From positions 1 to 6,883 of the forward strand of contig JAAURO010000091.1 in assembly GCA_012032215.1 (NCBI GenBank): a stretch of DNA of 6,883 nucleotides, read 5' to 3'. This document shows positions 1-6,190 of this stretch, one piece after another. The stretch is from Limnobacter sp. (GTDB lineage: Bacteria; Pseudomonadota; Gammaproteobacteria; Burkholderiales; Burkholderiaceae_B). Made by a program: the position numbers and the translations under genes. Below the pieces are notes generated by a model, which made no database searches, was not told the origin of the DNA, and worked only from the letters and a program-made list of their open reading frames with translations. Position 1 is the first letter of the stretch. Each line of letters opens with the position of its first letter.

Positions 1-571
1 GCTCCAGGAGGGGCAGATCGTTCAGTGAATCGCTGTAAAAACAGACCGATTCAAAAGACTCTAAGTTGCCTCCACGGGCATGCAGCCATTCTAGCAGGCG
101 GGTAACCTTGCCGCCCTGAAAACTGGGTGTGCCCAGTACTTTGCCGGTAAATTCGCCTTCCATGACTTCGGGTTCGGTGGCAATCAGATGTTCCAGGCCC
201 AAAGCTTTTACAATCGGGCGGGTTACAAAGCTGTTGGTGGCGGTAATTACCAGACACTCGGCTTGCTCGGCCTTGTGGTGTGCGATTAAATCGAGTGCCG
301 CATTGGTAATGGCGGGTTGTATGATGCTGTGCATGAACTGGGCGTGCCAGATATCCAGTTGAGCTCGTTTGTGGCTGGCCAGCGGTTTAAGCTGAAAGGC
401 CAGAAACTCATGAATATCGAGTTTGCCTGCCTGGTATTGTGCGTAAAAGGCATCGTTTTTGGCGGCAAAATCCTGGCTTTCTATGCCTTGGTCTACCAGA
501 AACTGCAACCAGGCGTGGTCGGAATCCAGGGGCAAAAGTGTGTTGTCCAGATCAAAGAGTGCAAGTTTCAT
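1..571 (-). CDS. HAD superfamily subfamily IB hydrolase (SerB-like phosphatase), C-terminus beyond window
   Basis: Reading leftward from an ATG at 571, the frame stays open for 190 codons to the window edge. It starts MKLALFDLDNT, which is HAD motif I with nucleophile Asp7, acid/base Asp9 and Thr11. Motif II is in VITATN (Thr110), the motif III lysine is probably Lys155 in GGK, and motif IV is FYSDSLNDLPLL (Asp181, Asp185). This is the full catalytic set of the subfamily IB (phosphoserine phosphatase-like) enzymes, with an alpha-helical cap at about residues 17-100. The family uses a phospho-aspartate intermediate and Mg2+. The substrate cannot be told from sequence, and phosphoserine is not implied. 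Usual length is about 220-230 aa, so roughly 35 residues should lie outside the window. The start codon overlaps the hda stop as ATGA, which implies translational coupling and one transcript with hda. In Burkholderiales I would expect pcnB and folK next downstream (inference). Confidence 0.88.
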   Translation of the reverse strand, partial: MKLALFDLDNTLLPLDSDHAWLQFLVDQGIESQDFAAKNDAFYAQYQAGKLDIHEFLAFQLKPLASHKRAQLDIWHAQFMHSIIQPAITNAALDLIAHHKAEQAECLVITATNSFVTRPIVKALGLEHLIATEPEVMEGEFTGKVLGTPSFQGGKVTRLLEWLHARGGNLESFESVCFYSDSLNDLPLLE

Positions 572-1284
572 GGTGTGTGTGATTTGTGGTGTTTTACCAG
601 CAGGCTTTCGCGCCGTCTCATCCAGTGTCGCAGCAAATACAGGCTGACCGGTTTTTGTTGTTCAAGGGAGAATCGGTCCAGCCCATCAAGTACCGCTATT
701 AAAGAGCCCATGTCGCGGCGGAAGTTTTTCAGGGCGTAATCCAGTACTTCCTCAGAAAGTTGCAAGCCACGTTCTGTGGCCATTTGGTTAAGTGCGGCGG
801 TTTTTTCGTGGTCAGACAGGGGCTGAACCCGTAGGCACAGGCCCGCCAGAATACGGGTTTTCAAGTCTTCACGCACTGGCAGGGCCTGCGGCGGCAGAGC
901 GTCTGCCAATACGATAATACCCGGTGCAGTCCCTGCTACGTGGCTGTTAAACGCATTAAACACCTGGACTTGAGAATAGGGCGTAAGTTGTGCCACGTCA
1001 TCAATGATGAGGCAGCCTTGTTCAGGCCGAAACACAAAGCGGCTGTTGCCGGGCAACACCCGGGTATCCAGCTGGTTGGCAATCGCGCGCAGCAAATGGC
1101 TTTTGCCGCAACCAGGGCTGCCATACAAGTAGATAACCGGAAAGTCAGGGCTGCCAGCCTGTGCGCCCTGGTGGTGTTGTGCCAGGGCATCCAGGGCATT
1201 AATGACCTGCGCGTTGTCGCCCACCAGGAAATTGACAAGCGTGGGCTTGGGCGGTGTAAACACATCAAGAAGCAACTGTTGCAT
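568..1284 (-). CDS. hda: DnaA regulatory inactivator Hda (AAA+ ATPase)
   Basis: 238 aa. The N-terminus MQQLLLDVF carries the clamp-binding signature (Q-L-x-L type) that lets Hda dock on the DnaA-loading sliding clamp. A DnaA-like AAA+ domain follows: Walker A GSPGCGKS (55-62), Walker B LIIDD (92-96), a sensor I strand near IIVLADALPP (123-132), box VII DLKTRI (140-145) with the likely arginine finger Arg144, and the sensor II region NFRRDMGSL (188-195). The lid helix LDGLDRFSL is typical. There is no DNA-binding domain IV, which separates Hda from DnaA. Hda bound to the DNA-loaded clamp stimulates ATP hydrolysis by DnaA and so blocks re-initiation. Length fits the family (about 230-250 aa). 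ATG 1284 is chosen because the clamp motif directly follows it. Its upstream sequence has no good Shine-Dalgarno. The gene is followed by the HAD phosphatase with a 4-base ATGA overlap. A DnaA paralogue of the DUF815/RarA type is unlikely because of the clamp motif and length. Confidence 0.93.
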   Translation of the reverse strand: MQQLLLDVFTPPKPTLVNFLVGDNAQVINALDALAQHHQGAQAGSPDFPVIYLYGSPGCGKSHLLRAIANQLDTRVLPGNSRFVFRPEQGCLIIDDVAQLTPYSQVQVFNAFNSHVAGTAPGIIVLADALPPQALPVREDLKTRILAGLCLRVQPLSDHEKTAALNQMATERGLQLSEEVLDYALKNFRRDMGSLIAVLDGLDRFSLEQQKPVSLYLLRHWMRRRESLLVKHHKSHTP

Positions 1285-1337
1285 GCGGGGAGTTTGACGC
1301 GCAAACGCGTTGTGATGAACGATTCAAGTAAAACACG

Positions 1338-1343
1338 ATAATA
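1338..1343 (-). promoter_or_regulatory. candidate -10 element for hda
   Basis: Read on the minus strand this is TATTAT, five of six matches to TATAAT, about 54 bases upstream of the hda ATG. No recognisable -35 hexamer lies 16-18 bases further upstream (the sequence there is near GGCAAA), so support is weak and rests on position between two divergent genes. Confidence 0.25.
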
Positions 1344-1408
1344 CCCCGGTTTGGGCTTTGTTTGCCTTCAGTCTGTTCTGGGCCAGCTTCCTGTCAGCCT
1401 GACTCGGG

Positions 1409-1414
1409 TAAAAT
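1409..1414 (+). promoter_or_regulatory. candidate -10 element for purM
   Basis: TAAAAT in the context GGGTAAAATAGGGG matches the GTAAAAT-type -10 common in Burkholderiales. Initiation would fall near 1421, giving a leader of roughly 55 bases before the purM ATG. The -35 region around 1386-1393 (CTTCCT) is poor. It lies about 65 bases from the divergent hda candidate, so the two polymerase sites would be back to back. Confidence 0.4.
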
Positions 1415-1476
1415 AGGGGCTCTGTATCCATTTTGTGCTCCATTGTGGCCTGCACGCACTCACCGCCCATACACCT

Positions 1477-2514
1477 ATGAAATCTCCCCTTACCTACAAA
1501 GACGCTGGCGTGGACATTCAAGCGGGCGATAGCCTGGTTGAAGCCATTAAACCCTTGGCAAAACGCACCCTGCGGCCCGGTGTGCTGGGTGGTATCGGGG
1601 GCTTTGGGGCCTTGTTTGAACTACCGAAAGGCTACAAAGAGCCCGTGCTGGTAAGCGGCACCGATGGCGTGGGCACGAAGCTCAAGCTGGCCTTCGACTG
1701 GAATATTCACCACACCGTGGGCATTGATCTGGTGGCCATGAGCGCCAACGACATTCTGGTGCAAGGGGCCGAGCCGCTGTATTTTCTGGATTACTTTGCC
1801 TGCGGCAAGCTGGATGTGAAAACTGCTGCCAGCGTAGTGGGCGGCATTGCCACCGGCTGCGAGCAGGCAGGCTGCGCCCTGATTGGCGGGGAAACCGCAG
1901 AAATGCCTGGCATGTATCCCCCGGGCGAATACGATTTGGCTGGGTTTGCCGTAGGCGTGGTGGAAAAAGCAGACATCCTGGACGGTAGCAAAGTGGCTGC
2001 TGGCGATGTGGTGCTTGGCCTGGCTTCGAATGGTGTGCACTCCAACGGGTTTTCTCTGGTGCGCAAGATTATTGAGCGCGCACAACCCAATCTGGAACAG
2101 GTTTTTGACGGATTACCCCTGCGCGAGGCCCTGATGGCGCCTACCCGCATGTATGTAAAACCCGTGTTGTCGTTGCTGCGCACAGTGGGCTTGAATGCCT
2201 TGGCGCACATTACGGGTGGTGGCTTGCTTGAAAACATTCCCCGTGTGCTGCCTGCCAATTGCACGGCAGAACTGCAACGCTCGGCCTGGCCAGAAACCGA
2301 GTTGTTTGCCTGGTTGCAAAAAGAAGGGGCCGTGCCTTTTGACGAAATGAACCGTGTGTTTAATTGTGGCATTGGCATGGTAATTATTGTGGCTGCCAAC
2401 AAGGCAGATGCTGCTATGGCGCATTTGACCGGGCAGGGCGAGCAGGTGTATCGCTTGGGGAATGTTCGTGAACGGGCGCGGGGCGAGGCGCAAACGGTGG
2501 TTTTACACGGCTGA
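1477..2514 (+). CDS. purM: Phosphoribosylformylglycinamidine cyclo-ligase (AIR synthetase)
   Basis: 345 aa, the same length as the E. coli enzyme. PurM is cytoplasmic and performs the fifth step of de novo purine synthesis: ATP-dependent ring closure of FGAM to aminoimidazole ribonucleotide. Visible family blocks are the N-terminal [12 protein letters not shown] (7-18), glycine-rich [10 protein letters not shown] (38-47), [11 protein letters not shown] (60-70), the nucleotide/metal region [19 protein letters not shown] (82-100), [11 protein letters not shown] (137-147), [15 protein letters not shown] (182-196), [12 protein letters not shown] (245-256) and FNCGIGM (295-301). All are complete, so the protein should be active. 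ATG 1477 is preferred over the in-frame GTG at 1435 because it gives the family length and the usual N-terminus. Neither start has a clear Shine-Dalgarno. The gene is transcribed away from hda and converges with the TAXI receptor gene, so it is probably monocistronic. Confidence 0.97.
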   Translation: MKSPLTYKDAGVDIQAGDSLVEAIKPLAKRTLRPGVLGGIGGFGALFELPKGYKEPVLVSGTDGVGTKLKLAFDWNIHHTVGIDLVAMSANDILVQGAEPLYFLDYFACGKLDVKTAASVVGGIATGCEQAGCALIGGETAEMPGMYPPGEYDLAGFAVGVVEKADILDGSKVAAGDVVLGLASNGVHSNGFSLVRKIIERAQPNLEQVFDGLPLREALMAPTRMYVKPVLSLLRTVGLNALAHITGGGLLENIPRVLPANCTAELQRSAWPETELFAWLQKEGAVPFDEMNRVFNCGIGMVIIVAANKADAAMAHLTGQGEQVYRLGNVRERARGEAQTVVLHG

Positions 2515-2552
2515 TTGTGCTTGCGCGCTGTGGTGCCTTAGCCCGTGCTCGG

Positions 2553-3590
2553 TCATAAAGTGCCTCGTACTTTATTGCACGAGCAGCCTGGCCGGAATTT
2601 TAATGCCCTGTTCTTTGTAGTAGCGGGCGGCGCCGGGTGCAGTGGCACGGGCAGGCCAGCAATGGCTTTGTTCAGCGCCATGTCTGCGGTGGCTTTGTGA
2701 ATGCTGTTCAGAAATGGCAGGTTCTCATACAGGGCTTTGGTAATCTGGTACACCGTTTCTTCGTCAATGTCGTCGCGCACGGCTAAAAAGTTGGGCTGTG
2801 CAATGGTGGTGATGTCTTTTTCCTGGCCGGGGTAGGTGTCTGCTTTAATCAGGTAGGCCTCCCAGAGGTCCATGCCGCCGTCTGCTTTTTTGATTTGCTC
2901 GGGGGTAAAGCCCAGTAGTGCAATGTTGCTGGCATTTTTGGCAAACAGGTTGATAACCGCACCTACAGGTACGCCTGCCGGGGTGCTGATACCATCTACC
3001 CTGCCGTCTTGCAGGCCTTCGCCAGAAGGGCCGTAGCCTGCGTACATCAGGTCAAAGTCTTTTTCGGCATTCAGGCCGAGGTTTTCTAGCAGGTGCAGGT
3101 TAGAGCCCAGGGTGCCCGAGTTTTTGGAACCCAGCGCCAAGCGTTTGCCTTTCATGGCAACGATGTCTTCTAGGGTGCCGGTTTTGGCGTATTTTTTGTT
3201 GATAATAAAATGCTCTACGTTTTGCCACAGCATGGAAACAGAACGCAGGTTTTTTTGTGGGCCGTCGGTTTTAAAATCGTGTGTGCCTTCCCAGGCGTAG
3301 TAGCCATACAGGCCCTGCAGAATGGAAAATTGCGCTTCGTTGTCGCGCATGAGTTTAACATTTTCACCAGAACCCGCAGAGCCAATAGCCGACAGGCTGA
3401 TTTTCAGTTTGGGCTGCAATTTGATTTTGGTCAGGGTGGCAATCGCTACACCCACGGGGTAGTAGGTGCCACCCGTGCTGGCCGTGGCCAAAATGTACTC
3501 TTTTTCTGCAGCGGCGGCTGAAGCGGCAAGGCCCACGGAAAATCCGACTGCAAGCAATATTGCTGTGAATCTTGTCATGTGTTTATTCAT
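2553..3590 (-). CDS. TAXI family TRAP transporter solute receptor, C-terminus displaced by frameshift
   Basis: The 345-aa frame begins with a clear Sec signal peptide: basic start MNKHMTR, a hydrophobic core to about residue 22, then ASAAAA with likely cleavage after Ala28. The mature protein opens with YILATASTGGTYYPVG (32-47), the hallmark of TAXI-type periplasmic receptors. Other family stretches are IGSAGSGENVKLM (69-81), LALGSKNSGTLG (151-162) and YGPSGEGLQDGRVDG (186-200). These receptors deliver organic anions or similar solutes to a fused DctQM permease; the ligand is unknown and no permease is in the window. From residue 320 the tail is not family-like. Restoring one C at 2633-2634 gives GAARYYKEQGIKIPARLL and a TAA at 2572-2574, about 339 aa, the expected ending. 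Shine-Dalgarno AAGGA lies about 8 bases before ATG 3590. The start overlaps the stop of the upstream dehydrogenase remnant as ATGA. It may be a pseudogene or may carry a sequencing error. Confidence 0.85.
   Translation of the reverse strand: MNKHMTRFTAILLAVGFSVGLAASAAAAEKEYILATASTGGTYYPVGVAIATLTKIKLQPKLKISLSAIGSAGSGENVKLMRDNEAQFSILQGLYGYYAWEGTHDFKTDGPQKNLRSVSMLWQNVEHFIINKKYAKTGTLEDIVAMKGKRLALGSKNSGTLGSNLHLLENLGLNAEKDFDLMYAGYGPSGEGLQDGRVDGISTPAGVPVGAVINLFAKNASNIALLGFTPEQIKKADGGMDLWEAYLIKADTYPGQEKDITTIAQPNFLAVRDDIDEETVYQITKALYENLPFLNSIHKATADMALNKAIAGLPVPLHPAPPATTKNRALKFRPGCSCNKVRGTL
2555..2575. terminator. AT-rich dyad between convergent purM and TAXI receptor genes, possible weak terminator
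   Basis: ATAAAGT and ACTTTAT form a perfect 7-bp inverted repeat around a 7-base loop; a G-U pair could extend it to 8 in RNA. It lies in the short gap after purM and covers the stop region of the opposing gene. It has neither a GC-rich stem nor a downstream T-run, so it is not a standard intrinsic terminator. A role in ending either transcript is inferred only from its position. Confidence 0.3.
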
Positions 3591-3973
3591 TGAGGTATTC
3601 CTTTGTGGGTGTTCTCTAAAACCACCCGGTACCTGGCCTTGCCGCTTTCTACGTGCGCGATTGCTTCGTTGATTTGCGAAAACCCAAATTGCTCGACCAC
3701 CGGTTCTATCTGGTGAAGGGCGGCAAACTGCAGCATGTCGTTGATTGTGGTGGGGCTTCCCACGCGCGATCCGGAAACACTGCGCTGTTGACCGATTAAG
3801 CTGAAGGCCTGTAAATCGAGAGGTTCCAGTGTGGCGCCTACGAAGTGCAGGCGGCCTTTGGGGGCCAGGGTGCCCAGGTAGGCATTCCAGTCAAGCTTTA
3901 CATTCACGGTTGATAACGCTTGCGCGCGCACGCTGTCGCCTTTGGGCTCGAATGCGGCGTAGGCTTTAATCAT
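3587..3973 (-). pseudogene. Internally deleted zinc-dependent NADP alcohol dehydrogenase (cinnamyl-alcohol dehydrogenase/YahK-like)
   Basis: The open frame is 128 aa, whereas the family is about 350. Residues 1-12 (MIKAYAAFEPKG) are a family N-terminus, and from about residue 20 the protein continues as STVNVKLDWNAYLGTLAPKGRL, which in full-length relatives lies some 200-220 residues later, after the Rossmann nucleotide-binding core. The C-terminal part is intact: HFVGATLEPL, SVSGSRVGSPTTINDML (65-81), INEAIAHVESGKARYRVVLEN (101-121). Missing are the catalytic zinc ligands (the CxxH and GHE segments), the structural cysteines and the GxGGLGH cofactor motif, so no dehydrogenase activity is expected. 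The join lies at about 3917-3937, and residues 13-19 (DSVRAQA) belong clearly to neither side. The frame is preserved across the deletion, and an excellent Shine-Dalgarno AAGGAG sits 9 bases before ATG 3973. The stop overlaps the TAXI start as ATGA, so translation of the remnant may still feed that gene. Confidence 0.85.
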
Positions 3974-4104
3974 GTGGGGTTACTCCTTGGTGGGTGTGCG
4001 TTACTCTAACATGTGTATTGGGCAGATGCGGTTCGGAAAACTGGAGGCATGCGCCAAAAGCAGCGATAATGCGCAGGGCGTAAACACAGAGGCGAAAAAC
4101 GGTT
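3974..4104. other. Divergent spacer between dehydrogenase remnant and btuF
   Basis: 131 bases that should hold promoters for both directions. On the minus strand the last bases hold the AAGGAG ribosome site of the remnant, and TGTTAGAGT near 4004-4012 could be a weak extended -10. On the plus strand GATAAT at 4065-4070 resembles a -10 for btuF but has no good -35. I looked for a cobalamin riboswitch because a B12 importer follows: no conserved B12-box sequence is visible and the spacer is shorter than the usual aptamer of about 200 nt. No gene is seen here. Confidence 0.4.
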
Positions 4105-5166
4105 GTGGCAATGTGGGCTAACAAACAGGCACCAGGTGTGCGGCAGGGTGTAAGCGCAGCGCTTGTGCGTTGGCTTGTGTGGTGTTGCTTTGCCTGGTGG
4201 GTTTGCTTGGGTGCGGTTGCACCGGGTGTTGCCGTTGCCCAGTCTGCTAATTGGGCGGTCACGAATTCAGAACCCACCCCCGCACCCCCGCACCTTCTTT
4301 GCGAAACAGATGATTTTCAGCGCAAAGTGTGTGTAAGAAACGCCGCGCGTGTTGTGGCGCTTGCACCCCATTTAACCGAAGTGGTGTATTTTCTGGGGTT
4401 GGGCCAGCGCTTGGTCGGGCGCGATGCCTCTAGCGACTTCCCGCCTGCCGCCACGCAAGTGGCCGTGGTGGGCGATGCCTTTCGTTTTGATGTAGAGGCC
4501 CTTTTGGTGCTCAAGCCGGATTTGGTGCTGGCTTGGGGTTCCGGCATTTCTGCAGGGCAGCTCGCACTTTTGGAAAAAGCGGACGTGCCTGTTTTTGTCA
4601 GCGAACCCGGCAGCTTGGCGGCGGTGCACGCCAACTTTCAGAAAATAGCCCGCCTGGTACAGGCAGATGCCACTGCATTTGCAAAAATAGATCAATGGCA
4701 GCGCAGCCTGTCCGACATGTTCAAGCGTGCACACACGAACACCGTGCCTGCGGTACGTGTGTTTTACCAGGTGTGGGACCAACCACTCATGACCCTGAAT
4801 GGCAAACATGTGTTGTCTGAGCTCATCAGCAAATGCGGCGGCATTAATATTTTTGCCAACCAGCCAGTGCTGGCTCCGCAGGTTGGCGAAGAAGCGGTGT
4901 TGGCGCTTAATCCGCAATTGCTGCTTAACAGTGGCATCTATTCCAGGGCCAGCAACCCTTTGCAGCGCTGGCAAAAATGGCCCAACCTTGAGGCCGTTCA
5001 ACGCCAGCAACTGCACACCTTGCCACCCGATATTCTGGTGCGGCCAGGCCCACGTCTGCTGGGCGCTGCCAGGCTGGTGTGTGGTGTCATTCAGCAAGCC
5101 AGGGTTTCGCGTGCAATCCCTGGCGGGCATGCAGAACAACAACCATTCAAAGGTGCCGCACAATGA
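4105..5166 (+). CDS. btuF: Periplasmic cobalamin-binding protein, BtuF-like (class III/helical-backbone metal receptor)
   Basis: 353 aa from GTG 4105, or 351 aa from ATG 4111. A GAGG 12 bases before the GTG is the only ribosome-site candidate and the choice is open. The first 45 residues form a long signal peptide with hydrophobic core LVWCCFAWWVCLGAVAPGVA and likely cleavage AVA|Q after Ala45. The mature part is a BtuF/FecB-type bilobed binding protein: RVVALAPHLTEVVYFLGLG (82-100), VGDAFRFDVEALLVLKPDLVLAWGSG in the N-lobe (122-147), a connecting helix near 176-205, then VFYQVWDQPLMTLNGKH (219-235), CGGINIFANQPVLAPQVGEEAVLALNP (244-270) in the C-lobe. The last two blocks are those I associate with proteobacterial cobalamin-binding proteins, so B12 is favoured over ferric siderophore or haem. 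Cys66 and Cys76 could form a disulfide near the mature N-terminus. About 20 residues extend past the last expected helix. It heads an operon with the permease and ATPase genes. Confidence 0.85.
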   Translation: MAMWANKQAPGVRQGVSAALVRWLVWCCFAWWVCLGAVAPGVAVAQSANWAVTNSEPTPAPPHLLCETDDFQRKVCVRNAARVVALAPHLTEVVYFLGLGQRLVGRDASSDFPPAATQVAVVGDAFRFDVEALLVLKPDLVLAWGSGISAGQLALLEKADVPVFVSEPGSLAAVHANFQKIARLVQADATAFAKIDQWQRSLSDMFKRAHTNTVPAVRVFYQVWDQPLMTLNGKHVLSELISKCGGINIFANQPVLAPQVGEEAVLALNPQLLLNSGIYSRASNPLQRWQKWPNLEAVQRQQLHTLPPDILVRPGPRLLGAARLVCGVIQQARVSRAIPGGHAEQQPFKGAAQ

Positions 5167-5176
5167 GAGCGTGTGC

Positions 5177-6190
5177 ATGTTAAGCCCCGCGCAACGCCGG
5201 TTCAGGCTGGCACTTCTCGCTTTGTTGTGCTTGGTGGTAGTGGTGTGGGCTGTATCGGTAGGCAGTGTACAGCTTGATTTAATCCAGGTGCTGCAAGACC
5301 TTCTTACAGGCTCGCCTACCGGCCAATCGGCCATGGATGCCTACATTTTCCGGGAATTGCGCTTGCCTCGGGCAGTGGCTGCATTCAGCGTGGGCGGTCT
5401 TTTGGCCATGGCAGGTTTGCTTATGCAGGCTTTGCTTAAAAACCCGCTTGCTGACCCTTATATTCTCGGTGTTTCGGGTGGTGCGGGTTTGGGCGGTGTG
5501 GCATTTGCCTTGCTGGGCACGGTTGGTGCTGGGGTGCTTATTCCTGTTGGCGCCGCGCTGGGCGCTTTGGCCGTTATTGTGCTGGTGTTCGGTTTGGCGC
5601 AGTTGCAAAAAGTGCCCACGCTGGAAAGGCTGTTGTTGATGGGCGTGTCGGTGTCTTCTTTGTGCGCTGCTTTGGTGTCGCTCATGCTGGTTTTCTCAGA
5701 CGATGGTCTGTTCCGTGGTCTTGTTTTCTGGCTAATGGGCGAAATCAACGGCCACTACTGGGGCTATTTGCTGGCCGCGCTTGGCTTGGTGGTGCTGGCA
5801 GTCAGGCCATTGGCAAACCGCTTAAACATGGTGGCCATGGGCGATGAACTGGCTGCCAGTGTGGGCGTACCTGTTCAGAGCCTGAAGTGGTGCCTGTATT
5901 GGTTGTCTGCCGTGGCCACAGGCATTGCAGTTTCTGCAGGCGGCATGATTGGTTTTGTGGGGCTGGTGGTGCCACACGCCATGCGCCTGCTGTTGGGCAC
6001 TGATCACCGCGTGTTAATTCCCGCAGTGGCTTTGGGAGGCGGCGCATTTTTGTGCGTGGCAGATACCTTGGCCCGCACCGTTTTGGCACCCGTGCAGTTG
6101 CCCGTGGGCGTGGTGACTGCCTTGGCAGGCGCACCGGTTTTTATCTGGTTGCTGGTGCGCTCGGGCCATGGCCTAAGGGGCCGGGCATGA
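5177..6190 (+). CDS. btuC: FecCD/BtuC family ABC transporter permease
   Basis: 337 aa from ATG 5177, ten bases after the btuF stop; the frame is open far upstream inside btuF but that part is not protein-like. A GAG-containing ribosome site lies about 8 bases before this ATG, and the length suits the family (about 330-350 aa). It is an inner-membrane protein with about ten helices, the first at residues 11-28. The FecCD signature is complete: RLPRAVAAFSVGG (62-74), GLLMQALLKNPLADPYILGVSGGAGLGG (80-107). The cytoplasmic coupling segment that touches the ATPase is GFVGLVVPHAMRLLLG (259-274), and PVQLPVGVVTALAGAPVFIWLL (305-326) is the usual C-terminal block. Two such subunits form the translocation channel fed by the BtuF-like receptor. 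Its stop TGA is overlapped by the start of the ATPase gene (ATGA). Substrate is inferred from btuF; a siderophore permease would look similar. Confidence 0.9.
   Translation: MLSPAQRRFRLALLALLCLVVVVWAVSVGSVQLDLIQVLQDLLTGSPTGQSAMDAYIFRELRLPRAVAAFSVGGLLAMAGLLMQALLKNPLADPYILGVSGGAGLGGVAFALLGTVGAGVLIPVGAALGALAVIVLVFGLAQLQKVPTLERLLLMGVSVSSLCAALVSLMLVFSDDGLFRGLVFWLMGEINGHYWGYLLAALGLVVLAVRPLANRLNMVAMGDELAASVGVPVQSLKWCLYWLSAVATGIAVSAGGMIGFVGLVVPHAMRLLLGTDHRVLIPAVALGGGAFLCVADTLARTVLAPVQLPVGVVTALAGAPVFIWLLVRSGHGLRGRA

Noticed and set aside
1297..1310. ACGCG/CGCGT repeats upstream of hda as an operator or DnaA box
   Set aside because: No match to the TTATNCACA consensus; short CG-rich repeats like this are expected by chance.
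1435..1476. GTG 1435 as the purM start (14 extra residues)
   Set aside because: No Shine-Dalgarno; the extension is not family-like, and ATG 1477 gives exactly 345 residues.
1791..2402. 203-codon minus-strand frame opposite purM
   Set aside because: Shadow of purM, which is full length and fully conserved on the plus strand.
4799..5176. Long upstream extension of the permease frame inside btuF
   Set aside because: The first 126 residues are cysteine- and tryptophan-rich, do not resemble a permease, and overlap the well-conserved BtuF C-lobe; ATG 5177 gives the family length.
4372..5334. 320-codon open frame on the minus strand opposite btuF
   Set aside because: Composition is that of an antisense shadow, with no domain recognisable, while the plus strand carries a complete BtuF-like protein.
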